Part shown: positions 1-7,773 of the stretch, piece after piece
Layout of the letters: every line of letters begins with the position of its first letter
How positions within the stretch are numbered: position 1 is the first letter of the stretch
DNA from: Balneolales bacterium
Lineage (GTDB): Bacteria; Bacteroidota; Rhodothermia; Balneolales; Natronogracilivirgulaceae
Assembly (NCBI GenBank): GCA_007120385.1
Contig: SKNT01000013.1
Coordinates: 1 to 46,521, forward strand
Reading direction: 5' to 3'
Length of the DNA: 46,521 bases
Position numbers and translations under genes: made by a program
Notes under the pieces: model-generated
Told to the model about the DNA's origin: nothing
What the model saw: only the letters and a program-made list of their open reading frames with translations
Database searches by the model: none

Positions 1-2
1 GA

Positions 3-542
3 CACCTTTTCATTGATACGGCCCTGGGGCATCGCGCATACGAGGATACCGCCCTGCCCATTGAAATGGGCCAGACCATCTCGCAGCCCTTCACCGTTGC
101 AAAGCAGACCGAACTCATGGACGTGGAGTCCGGCGACAAAGTCCTGGAAATAGGGACCGGATCGGGATATCAGGCAGCCATTCTGTGCGAAATGGGCGCG
201 AAGGTGTTCAGCATCGAAAGGCATCATCAGCTTTACGACCGCTCACGCGAAATTCTCAATAAACTCGGTTACCGTCCCACCCTGAAATGCGGGGACGGCA
301 CCCTGGGGTGGTCGGCCTACGCACCGTACATGGCTATTGTGGTCACCGCCGGAGCGCCGGTCGTTCCCGAAACCCTCAAGTCGCAGCTCGATATGGGCGG
401 ACGCCTGGTCGTGCCTGTCGGCGATGAGGAGAAGCAGGTCATGTACCGGATCACACGGCTGGGTGAGGATGATTTTGAAGAAGAGAAATTCTCTATATTC
501 AAGTTTGTACCGCTGATCGGCCGGCAGGGCTGGAGCATGTAA
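3..542 (+). CDS. pcm: Protein-L-isoaspartate O-methyltransferase, 5' end cut by window
   Basis: This repair enzyme uses S-adenosylmethionine to methylate abnormal L-isoaspartyl residues in damaged proteins in the cytoplasm. The open frame runs in from the window edge: residues HLFIDTALGHRAYEDTALPI precede the first visible ATG at 66, and this is family sequence, so the ATG at 66 is internal and the true start lies upstream. Family hallmarks are the block GQTISQP straight after LPI, the SAM-binding loop VLEIGTGSGYQAAIL (around 141-185), the acidic ribose-binding IE that follows, and the C-terminal FVPLIGRQGW. About 179 residues are visible of a family usually 205-220 long, so only a few dozen are missing. 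The gene ends 22 nt before the next gene on the same strand and could be co-transcribed with it. Confidence 0.95.
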   Translation, partial: HLFIDTALGHRAYEDTALPIEMGQTISQPFTVAKQTELMDVESGDKVLEIGTGSGYQAAILCEMGAKVFSIERHHQLYDRSREILNKLGYRPTLKCGDGTLGWSAYAPYMAIVVTAGAPVVPETLKSQLDMGGRLVVPVGDEEKQVMYRITRLGEDDFEEEKFSIFKFVPLIGRQGWSM

Positions 543-564
543 TCCTATTTCGCATTGGCCTGAA

Positions 565-1599
565 TTGAGTACATCATCCAGAAATTCAAACCCGGAAAGT
601 GACGGACGCACCGTGGAAGCAGTTCCCCAAACAGCCACGGGCAAACCCCGAAGAAAACTGATCACCCGGCGCCGGCTGCTGCCGCTCGTCGGACTGGCCC
701 TTTTCATTCTGGCCATCCATGTTCTGCAGAACGAAATCCAGCAGTTCAGCTGGAACACCTTCAAAGGCCACGTCCTCCTCATCCCCAATCATCAGCTGCT
801 ACTGGCCCTTGCTGCAACCACAACCGGGTACCTGATCCTCACTTTTTACGACAAGCTGGCTCTCCTGCATTTCGGCATACGGCTTCCCTGGAGAAGGATC
901 GCGAAAGCCTCGTTTCTCGGATTCGCCTTCAGCCACAACATCACCCCGTCGCTGCTGGTTGGCGGAACCGTGCGCTACCGCATCTATTCCACATATGGCA
1001 TCAGCGGATTCGACGTCACAAGAGTTGTGGGGTTTTGCGCCGTGACCCTCTTTCTCGGATTCATGGCACTTGGTGGCGTTGTGTTTGCGGCTACACCCGT
1101 CCGCCTGCCGGATGGGCTGGACTGGCCCCTTCCCAATCTGCAGGTACTTGGATGGATATTCATACTGCTCACGGCAATCTACCTGATTTTATGTCGCAAT
1201 ATCAGGGCGACGATCGCCTTCCGGGGAAAAATATTCCAGCTACCCACCCTGCCTTTGGCGACCGGACAGCTGATCGTCCCGTCACTGGACCTTATCGCAT
1301 CCTCCCTTATTCTCTACCTGCTGCTTCCACCCATTCCTGGACTCACCTATCCCCTGTTCCTGGCCATCTATCTGATCAGTTTCGTAGGAGGGATCCTCAG
1401 CCAGGTTCCCGGCGGGCTGGGAGTTATCGAAACCATCATGGTGCTTATGCTGGGAGCTTTTATCGACTCCGCACAGATCCTCAGCGCCGTTCTGGTCTTC
1501 CGCCTCTACTATTTCATTGCTCCGCTGCTTACGGCCGCGGTGCTGCTGGCCGTACACGAGATCCGTCAGCGCCGTAAAGCCAGACGGTTGGCCCCCTAG
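565..1599 (+). CDS. YbhN/MprF-type flippase-like integral membrane protein (PF03706/UPF0104)
   Basis: A polytopic membrane protein of 344 residues. It matches the transmembrane domain that forms the N-terminal lipid-flippase half of MprF (lysylphosphatidylglycerol synthase) and stand-alone YbhN proteins. Visible signatures are an early HNITPSLLVGGTVRYR block (around residues 120-136) and the SQVPGGLGVIE block (around 277-287), both typical of the family. The MprF-type aminoacyl-transferase domain is absent, so lipid lysinylation is unlikely. A role in moving or sensing a lipid or polyprenyl-linked substrate is inference. The start is a TTG without a convincing ribosome site. A GTG at 613 is an alternative and would shorten the basic, Arg/Lys-rich N-terminus. 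The 3' end overlaps the convergent DUF4835 gene by 4 nt. Confidence 0.85.
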   Translation: MSTSSRNSNPESDGRTVEAVPQTATGKPRRKLITRRRLLPLVGLALFILAIHVLQNEIQQFSWNTFKGHVLLIPNHQLLLALAATTTGYLILTFYDKLALLHFGIRLPWRRIAKASFLGFAFSHNITPSLLVGGTVRYRIYSTYGISGFDVTRVVGFCAVTLFLGFMALGGVVFAATPVRLPDGLDWPLPNLQVLGWIFILLTAIYLILCRNIRATIAFRGKIFQLPTLPLATGQLIVPSLDLIASSLILYLLLPPIPGLTYPLFLAIYLISFVGGILSQVPGGLGVIETIMVLMLGAFIDSAQILSAVLVFRLYYFIAPLLTAAVLLAVHEIRQRRKARRLAP

Positions 1600-2489
1600 C
1601 GCTGCAGTCGCTCGTATTCGGAGATCCGGCTGTCATCAATCGTGATGAGCAAGTTGTAGGCCTCCAGCCGGCGTTCCGTATCGGCATCCATGAAGATGGC
1701 CCGAAATTCGCGGTGTTTGGCGGAAAAGAGCAGGTCGAAGGGATAGCGGGCCGTGGTTCGGCGCTGCGCCTGGTGGATCATCTGAAATGCCTCAAGAATA
1801 TTGTCGCGGGACCGGTCAGGGTCCTGAGTGAACAGATCGAGTCCGTGGCGATGATACAGGTAGAGCGCCCTGCGGAAATCCTCGTAATCCGGATTGAGCA
1901 GCTGGGTTATCAGGTCGCTGCGGCTTCGTCGCGACCCGGCTGTCGTCCATCCAGCGCCGGAGCTCTCGCCCATGTCGGCCAGCCGGCGGGCGTTCCTGAA
2001 AAACTCCTCGCCGCCAAGCTCGGAAAATGTATCGTAGTCGTACCCGAGAATCAAATTGGCGTAGAAATCAAGCACGGTGGCGAGGGGATCGTACTGGTAG
2101 GCGTCAAAAAGCAGATTGTGGTTGGGTCCGAATTCGAACACCCAGTTGTTGTCGGTGATGATGAGCACCGGTGTAATCTGCAGGGTGTTGTGGATCGGAC
2201 GCTCCGAAGATAAAAGCATGGTGGTGGTAAACTGCCGCTCGTCCACCGAGTTGATGACGATCTGCATGTTGATACGGATCCGCTCAATCTCCTGAAAACG
2301 GTCGTCGGTCCAGGTATTCGTTTCCAGGTACTCCTTGATCATGGGGCCGAGCTGGTTCAGATACTCGTAATCGGTCGTGCTGATCTGGGCCGTGTTGATA
2401 TCCACTGAAACGTCAAAAACCTGAGTCGACAGGACCCTGCCCGGCAGCATCAGTATAAAAAGCAACAAAATGACGATAAAAAAACGCAT
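1596..2489 (-). CDS. DUF4835 family secreted protein
   Basis: A 297-residue protein with a clear Sec signal peptide (residues 1-21, hydrophobic FFIVILLLFILMLPG). The mature part matches the Bacteroidota DUF4835 family. Features I associate with it are a beta-rich N-terminal half with an NMQIVINS-type strand, a central YxPLATVLDFYANLILGYDYDTF-like segment (around residues 133-154) that includes the signature 'LDFYANLILGYDYD', and a helical C-terminal half ending in ...ISEYERLQR. The family is found in Bacteroidota and relatives, predicted periplasmic or outer-membrane associated, with no established function that I know of. In other genomes it often lies near coaBC and recN; neither is visible here. 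The upstream 140 nt is a divergent promoter region shared with the PorV-like gene. Confidence 0.85.
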   Translation of the reverse strand: MRFFIVILLLFILMLPGRVLSTQVFDVSVDINTAQISTTDYEYLNQLGPMIKEYLETNTWTDDRFQEIERIRINMQIVINSVDERQFTTTMLLSSERPIHNTLQITPVLIITDNNWVFEFGPNHNLLFDAYQYDPLATVLDFYANLILGYDYDTFSELGGEEFFRNARRLADMGESSGAGWTTAGSRRSRSDLITQLLNPDYEDFRRALYLYHRHGLDLFTQDPDRSRDNILEAFQMIHQAQRRTTARYPFDLLFSAKHREFRAIFMDADTERRLEAYNLLITIDDSRISEYERLQR

Positions 2490-2629
2490 GAAGTTTTCGC
2501 CGGTTTGTGAGGTCTGTTGAAAGGATTCCGGGTTTCGCCGGTCTGACGGGTATCAGGCAGCGAGGGCCCCTGTTTACTCAAGGGATGCCGTCATCTGCAT
2601 AATATAACGCCTGCTTTTGGCAAAATTGC

Positions 2630-3502
2630 ATGAAAAAAATCATCCGGATTTCCACCTCACTTTCACGTGCCTGCAATGCGTTGCGGATGCTGTTTTCATT
2701 GATGCTCGTCGCGGCAGTATCTGCACCGGTGAAGGGCCAATGGACCATGGGCGCCCGATCCATTGCCATGGGACAGGCACACACGGCGCTGGATGACGAC
2801 ACCTGGGCGGCATTCCACAATCCGGCTGCACTGCCAGGGGAAAAACCCGTGCTTGGGTTCTTTTCAATCCGTTACTACGGACTCAGGGAACTTGAAGATC
2901 ATGCCGTGACCATATCTGTGCCCGGACCCGGTTTCCTTCGGACGGATAAAAGCAAGATGGCACTTGCCGCCGGCATCCATACTTATGGATTTGACCTCTA
3001 TCGCGAGACGCGCGCCCGGCTGGGCGCAGCCGCGGGGTTTGACCGTTTCCGAATCGGCCTGAGTGCCAGCTATGTCCACATCCGGATTGAAGGATACGGA
3101 TCTCGTGGCTCCCCGGTATTCGATGCCGGGATTGTCGCCGGTCTTTCGGACTCCTTCCGTGTAGGATACCGGATATCACATCTGCTGCAAACGGACTCCG
3201 GAAAGATGGAAACAGACCTGCATCCGGCAGAAATGGCCGGCGGCATATCATGGAACGGCATCGGTGGTCTTCTGATCACGGCCGACCTGGTCAAGGACAG
3301 CCTGCATCCGTTATCGCTGCGGACGGGAGCCGAAGTGGAAATGCCCGGCCGGCTCTTTCTGCGAGCCGGTTGGACCTCACGGCCTTTCACATGGTCCGCC
3401 GGTGCAGGTCTGCACCTGAGCAAAATCCGGGGAAATCTGGCCGTTCAAAAACATGACGTGCTGGGACTCAGTCCCGGCATTGACTTCCAGCTCGTCTTAT
3501 AA
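2630..3502 (+). CDS. PorV/PorQ-like outer-membrane beta-barrel protein
   Basis: A 290-residue protein with an N-terminal signal peptide (to about residue 36, ending VKGQ). Straight after it comes the block GARSIAMGQAHTALDDDTWA followed by NPAAL, the hallmark opening of the PorV/PorQ and UPF0164 barrel group. There it forms an inward-folded N-terminal strand before a FadL-like barrel. The rest alternates short amphipathic strands and Gly-rich turns. PorV is the shuttle of the type IX secretion system, but this copy is shorter than PorV proper (about 390 residues) and no other T9SS gene or C-terminal sorting domain is visible. I call only the fold, not the function. The next gene follows 45 nt downstream on the same strand, so the two are probably co-expressed. 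Confidence 0.75.
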   Translation: MKKIIRISTSLSRACNALRMLFSLMLVAAVSAPVKGQWTMGARSIAMGQAHTALDDDTWAAFHNPAALPGEKPVLGFFSIRYYGLRELEDHAVTISVPGPGFLRTDKSKMALAAGIHTYGFDLYRETRARLGAAAGFDRFRIGLSASYVHIRIEGYGSRGSPVFDAGIVAGLSDSFRVGYRISHLLQTDSGKMETDLHPAEMAGGISWNGIGGLLITADLVKDSLHPLSLRTGAEVEMPGRLFLRAGWTSRPFTWSAGAGLHLSKIRGNLAVQKHDVLGLSPGIDFQLVL

Positions 3503-3547
3503 CGCCACCCGGAACCCTCAATAACAAATCGCACCTTTGGCACAGTT

Positions 3548-5800
3548 ATGAATTTCCGAATGAAAGCACATCAACTGCCGGGTCCCGATAACAGGGCCGT
3601 GATTCCGGGATGGGGACCATTTCCATCTTCTCAAACCGGTAGCACGGTAAAGAGATGCATACCATTACTTCCACATCTACTGCCGTATCTGATGGGTGCA
3701 TTCATTTGCTTTGGCGTACTGAACTGGCCCGAAACCGGTATATCGCAGGACAGGAGGACCGGCGGTGCACCGGATCACGGGGAATTGATCCAACACTTCT
3801 CACTGGCACTGGATCCGGAGGATTTTGAGAGTTCGGAGGATTGGGAAACATATATCCAGGAACTGCTGGATCTGTTTCCGGTTGACCTCAACACCGCTGC
3901 CCGAAGTGACCTGCTGCTTGTTCCGGGCATGACACAAAGGCGGGCGGATGCCATCATTTCCTTCAGATCCGGCCGGCTGTTCCACAGTGTTGATGAACTT
4001 GCAAACGTTCCGGGAATCGGACCGGTTGCGGTTGAAACACTTCGGCCCTGGATTACCGTCCGCCCCCGGCGCAATCGGCGCGGTATACGGGCAAGGGACA
4101 TGGGTGTCCAGCAGTTCTTTCGCTATCAGCAATCTTTTCCGGCAGCGGCCGGGTACCAGCCATCTGAGGATGAGCCGGCACACTATCCCGGAACTCCTGC
4201 ACGGCTTTATCACAGGCAAACCATCGCAACCGCCGCGTTATCAGCGAATCTGACCCAGGTAAAACTCCCCGGAGAACCCTACCAGGCACTTCATGGATTT
4301 GATTTCACCTCGGCACATCTGAGTTATCAGGGTGAGAGGTTCGTCCGAAGAGCAGTCATCGGTGATTACAGTGCCAGATTCGGGCAGGGACTGGTACTCT
4401 GGAGCAACGCTTCATTTGGCAAAGGCGGACCGGCCCATGCCGCGCCCTACCGGCGCTCTCAGGGCATACGGCCATACGGTTCATCCGGACAGATCCGCTT
4501 TTTTCGCGGGGCCGCAGTAGAAGCGTCCATACCGCTTCCACCCTTTTTATCAAACGGCGGCAATGAATTGTCCATGACTGTCATCCATTCCACCCGGCAC
4601 CGCTCAGCCGTGGAGGTCAACGGTGATACCATCCGCCCGCCAACCAGCAGTCCGTTCCACCGTACCGGGACGGAACGGGCAAGACGAAATAACGTGCGGG
4701 AGACGGTACAGGGTGGCAACCTGTCCTGGATCCACACTCGCCACAGATTTGGATTCACCTGGGTTAGTTACGGACTGAGCCGTCCGGTCAAGCCCCATTC
4801 AGTTTCATCCCCTTTTTCAGGAAGAAGCCACAGGGCTTTTGGGGTGGATGGAGCCTTCCTGCTTGGAAGCACCCGCCTGTTCGCGGAACATGCATGGCGC
4901 AGGGAATGGGGAAATGATCCGGGTCCGGTTCGGCATGGGGATTTGGATCAAATCAAACACGGCCGAAGTGCCTGGATTGCAGGAGCAATGGGCTCCTATA
5001 AGTCCGGCGCGGAATGGGTTATTGCCATCCGCAAGTACCGTCCCGGATACTGGACGGAGTATGCCAGCGGTTTCGGGGAGGGCGCCGGCGTCCCGTCCAA
5101 CCAGTCCGGCTGGTATGCGGGGTACCGGCTAAGGCCCGCCGGCGGAATGCAGGTATCCGGCTTTCTTGACAGGTTCCATTTTCCCGTGCCTGCACGCGGC
5201 CAAACACGTCCAGGCAGCGGCTGGGAGGCCATGGTCCAGATTCAATACCGGCAGCGTCCCGGCCTGGAATATCAGGCCGGCCTGCGATTCAAGGAACGTC
5301 CCACTGAATATGAAACCCTGGATGATTTTCACCGGAGGCAGCGAATAACAGGCAAATCAGAAAGATTCAGCGGACGCTTTCAATTGAACTGGCAGATGCA
5401 TCCCCGCTTTTTTCTGCGATCCCGCTACGACACGGTGTTTCATTCGTCGACAGGCGGGGTTGAAAACCGGGGAGGCGCCGTGAGCAAAACCGTCCGCTGG
5501 CAGCAATCCGGAAAACTGCGATTTGACCTCGGATGGACCCTTTTTGATACCGACGACTTCAGTTCGCGTCTGTATCAGTATGAATTCGACCTGTCACAGG
5601 TAATGACCTCCCGCATGCTCTACGGGTTGGGCCGCAGTTCCTATGCCGTTGTACGATGGCAGCCGTTCACATGGATTCTTGCAGAACTGAAATATGCGCG
5701 AATCCGGTTTTTCGACCGGCCCGCGGTCGGTTCGGGACATGACCAAACCCCAGGACCTGTCCGTTCAGAGCTGGGTATGCAGTTGCGGCTTTCCTACTGA
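3548..5800 (+). CDS. Helix-hairpin-helix domain fused to predicted outer-membrane beta-barrel
   Basis: A 750-residue exported protein. The N-terminus has a long polar lead of about 38 residues and then a hydrophobic segment (around 39-60, PLLPHLLPYLMGAFICFGVL), compatible with a long signal peptide. Residues 112-170 form a ComEA-like tandem helix-hairpin-helix: VDLNTAARSDLLLVPGM then VPGIGPVAVETL, with the LNTA...L..(I/V)PG(I/M)G pattern of DNA-binding HhH modules. From about 195 to the end the sequence is aromatic- and Gly-rich with alternating strands, ending in LGMQLRLSY, like an outer-membrane barrel with a terminal aromatic residue. HhH modules usually bind DNA non-specifically, and ComEA does so in the periplasm during transformation. 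A DNA-uptake role is inference. The 3' end overlaps the convergent membrane-protein gene by 7 nt. Confidence 0.75.
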   Translation: MNFRMKAHQLPGPDNRAVIPGWGPFPSSQTGSTVKRCIPLLPHLLPYLMGAFICFGVLNWPETGISQDRRTGGAPDHGELIQHFSLALDPEDFESSEDWETYIQELLDLFPVDLNTAARSDLLLVPGMTQRRADAIISFRSGRLFHSVDELANVPGIGPVAVETLRPWITVRPRRNRRGIRARDMGVQQFFRYQQSFPAAAGYQPSEDEPAHYPGTPARLYHRQTIATAALSANLTQVKLPGEPYQALHGFDFTSAHLSYQGERFVRRAVIGDYSARFGQGLVLWSNASFGKGGPAHAAPYRRSQGIRPYGSSGQIRFFRGAAVEASIPLPPFLSNGGNELSMTVIHSTRHRSAVEVNGDTIRPPTSSPFHRTGTERARRNNVRETVQGGNLSWIHTRHRFGFTWVSYGLSRPVKPHSVSSPFSGRSHRAFGVDGAFLLGSTRLFAEHAWRREWGNDPGPVRHGDLDQIKHGRSAWIAGAMGSYKSGAEWVIAIRKYRPGYWTEYASGFGEGAGVPSNQSGWYAGYRLRPAGGMQVSGFLDRFHFPVPARGQTRPGSGWEAMVQIQYRQRPGLEYQAGLRFKERPTEYETLDDFHRRQRITGKSERFSGRFQLNWQMHPRFFLRSRYDTVFHSSTGGVENRGGAVSKTVRWQQSGKLRFDLGWTLFDTDDFSSRLYQYEFDLSQVMTSRMLYGLGRSSYAVVRWQPFTWILAELKYARIRFFDRPAVGSGHDQTPGPVRSELGMQLRLSY

Positions 5801-6294
5801 CGGTCTCCAAGCGAAAAAAACAGGATGCCAAAGGAAGCGGCAAGTACCATATAGTGCTGAAAAAGCGGAATGAGGTGCAGCACCATGACATTCGCATGGC
5901 CTGCAATGGCAGCTGAAAACAAAGCGACAATAAAAGCACCGAAATGCAATACCAGAAGCATCAAATAAAATCGCATATGCGCAGCTGAAAGCAGCATTAA
6001 AGTAAAAAAGACAAAAAAGACCAGCCCTCCGGGAACGGCCAGTACGACCGCCAGGCCGGCATCGGCACTCTGAAGCAGCGTGCCGGTTCCGACATCATCC
6101 GGCTGCACCTGGATCGCCGCACCGCTGCCATACAGCATCTTCAGCAGCGGGACCATGACATACTCATTGAGCAAGACGCGTACCGGACGTATCACATAGA
6201 CATAGAGTGGAGCAATGGCCAAGACGCAGACCGGATGATACCAGCGATAGCGTTTCTTCAGAATCCCTGCCAGGTTTTTGATCATCCTGTCCAA
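5794..6294 (-). CDS. Small polytopic membrane protein, third gene of the exosortase operon
   Basis: A 166-residue protein I cannot assign to a named family. It has four likely membrane segments (around 20-37, 82-103, 107-130 and 138-161), with a basic N-terminus (KKRYR) and a short, more polar stretch between the first and second. That stretch (around 55-80, including QVQPDDVG) would lie on the extracytoplasmic side if the N-terminus is inside. It starts 18 nt after the exosortase stop codon, so it is almost certainly co-translated with it. Bacteroidota exosortases often have a small membrane partner gene next to them; that this is such a partner is inference from position. No catalytic motif is visible. 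Confidence 0.7.
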   Translation of the reverse strand: MDRMIKNLAGILKKRYRWYHPVCVLAIAPLYVYVIRPVRVLLNEYVMVPLLKMLYGSGAAIQVQPDDVGTGTLLQSADAGLAVVLAVPGGLVFFVFFTLMLLSAAHMRFYLMLLVLHFGAFIVALFSAAIAGHANVMVLHLIPLFQHYMVLAASFGILFFSLGDRQ

Positions 6295-6312
6295 ACATCC
6301 TCCACAAAAAAC

Positions 6313-6981
6313 TCAATCCGTTTCTGTTGTCCTATCTGCACTTTCACCACTGTCACTGCCCGATTTTTTACCGCTGCCCGGTTTGCTGTCACTGTCCGAG
6401 GAGTTGTCAATACCCGGTGTACTGTGATAGTCAGCTATTGCGCCGACATCGTCGCTGCTATCCGCCGGCCGGATTCTGTTGCTTCCACGCAGTGCCCATA
6501 CCGCCCAGAGTGCAAACACTACCAGATAAAAAATCAGATTGAACGTATAGTCATGAATGACCTGAAATCCGGGATACCAGTGATACTGCACAATGGCCAG
6601 CAGATAGATGCGGGCTACATTGACCAGGTAGATTATCAGGATTCCGGTCGGTATGAACATCCACCGTTTGACAGCACTGCCCGGATAGGCAATGACAAAC
6701 CCCACGAAAAGTCCGACAGTCTCAATTCCATTGCATCCGTCAATGATTTCAAGGCCGTTTGACAGTCCGATACCCACGATCCGGTCAAAAGCGAACACAT
6801 CGTAGCCGGTGAGCTGCAACAATGTTGCTGTAACACCGACAATATTGCGGGAGATTAATTCATCGAGCCTTCCGTCGGGCAGCAGCCAAAAATGGTATAC
6901 CAGGTACCAGAGTACATAAACCGCCAATGCTTTTATCACAAAAAGCACTGGTTCCCGGTAATTCTCTTTAATAGAGTTCAT
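6313..6981 (-). CDS. Exosortase/archaeosortase-family membrane cysteine protease-transpeptidase
   Basis: A 222-residue integral membrane protein with the three catalytic residues of the exosortase/archaeosortase family in the usual order: Cys83 in DGCNGIE, Arg124 in NVARI, and His143 in IHDYTFN, each at the end of or just after a hydrophobic segment. Characterised members cleave a C-terminal sorting signal (PEP-CTERM, PGF-CTERM or similar) on exported proteins and attach or release the protein at the surface. The core ends near residue 166. A tail of about 55 residues follows that is rich in Ser, Asp and Gly (SSDSDSKPGSGKKSGSDSGE), which is unusual. The gene lies between an UpxY-like antiterminator (38 nt upstream) and a small membrane protein (18 nt downstream). 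No clear sorting substrate is visible nearby. Confidence 0.87.
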   Translation of the reverse strand: MNSIKENYREPVLFVIKALAVYVLWYLVYHFWLLPDGRLDELISRNIVGVTATLLQLTGYDVFAFDRIVGIGLSNGLEIIDGCNGIETVGLFVGFVIAYPGSAVKRWMFIPTGILIIYLVNVARIYLLAIVQYHWYPGFQVIHDYTFNLIFYLVVFALWAVWALRGSNRIRPADSSDDVGAIADYHSTPGIDNSSDSDSKPGSGKKSGSDSGESADRTTETD

Positions 6982-7019
6982 TCATGTTCATATTGGTTAT
7001 CTGTTCAGGAAGCGGGCCC

Positions 7020-7529
7020 TCACACTTCACGGGGTCCGATTTTTTCGACATAGGCAGCCGGAACCTCAACCAGAATCACGTGATGCAGCTGTTCCAGTTC
7101 CAGGCAGACCCTTTTCTTGCCCCTCCAGTTAATCCACCTGCCCTGGCTGCCCTTCAGAGGACCTTGCATCACTCTCACCACATCCCCCCTGGCATAACTC
7201 CGTTCCCTGATATCAAAGGCATCCGGACCAATAAGAATCTTTCGGATGACGTCAATCTGCTCGTCGCGGATCACAGCCGGTGCGCCGTTGAAATGAACCG
7301 TCCTGGCTACTCCATCTGTTTGCACGGCATGATACAGATCCTTTTGCTCCGCGTGGATAAAAACATAGCTGTTGAACAGCGGAACTTCCACCTTCTTCTT
7401 GCGGTCACTCCACTGCCTGACCACTGTCTGCATAGGCAGCCAGACCTCATAACCGGCTTCTTCAAGCCGAACCGCCACTTTTTTTTCAAACCTGGGCCGG
7501 GTATAAAGTGCATACCAGCTGAGACTCAT
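7020..7529 (-). CDS. UpxY/RfaH-type NusG-paralogue transcription antiterminator
   Basis: A 169-residue specialised NusG paralogue. The NGN domain is seen in SWYALYTRPRFEKKVA (residues 4-19), with the PLFNSYVFIHA core (50-60). The C-terminal KOW domain starts at ARGDVVRVMQGPLKGSQG (113-130). Members such as UpxY of Bacteroides and RfaH act on one or a few long operons, usually for capsule or surface polysaccharide, by riding RNA polymerase and suppressing termination or pausing. Here it is the first gene of a three-gene minus-strand operon with an exosortase and a membrane protein, so it probably controls that operon or a distant polysaccharide locus. That target is inference; no glycosyltransferase genes are present in this window. 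Confidence 0.87.
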   Translation of the reverse strand: MSLSWYALYTRPRFEKKVAVRLEEAGYEVWLPMQTVVRQWSDRKKKVEVPLFNSYVFIHAEQKDLYHAVQTDGVARTVHFNGAPAVIRDEQIDVIRKILIGPDAFDIRERSYARGDVVRVMQGPLKGSQGRWINWRGKKRVCLELEQLHHVILVEVPAAYVEKIGPREV

Positions 7530-7773
7530 AGATCGCCTGTAATGATATTTAGAAGCATTTGATTAAAAGCCTTGAAAAGACCGACAATTCGAACTGCTTT
7601 AATATCTCAAGTTGACTGCAAAGATACCAGAGCACAATATTTCATTCACGGGATTTATACCGGAACCGGCGAAGAATCAACACTGTAGTTTCATCTTGGC
7701 CGGCATTGGTGTATCTTGAGAAGATTTTAGAGGTCCTGTTAACCGTAATCAAGTTTTACTCGAAATCTGTCTT
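7530..7773 (+). other. Divergent intergenic region between antiterminator operon and metG
   Basis: This 244-nt region is more AT-rich than its flanks and must hold promoters for both directions. On the plus strand TTTC (7689-7692) and TATCTTGA (7712-7719), 19 nt apart, resemble the Bacteroidota TTTG / TAnnTTTG promoter with three mismatches. I see no convincing promoter for the minus strand, no T-box or other leader RNA for metG, and no strong terminator hairpin. Confidence 0.35.

Noticed and set aside
2630-3502. Assigning PorV proper and a type IX secretion locus
   Set aside because: The protein is too short for PorV, and no other T9SS gene or C-terminal sorting domain is visible, so only the barrel group is called.
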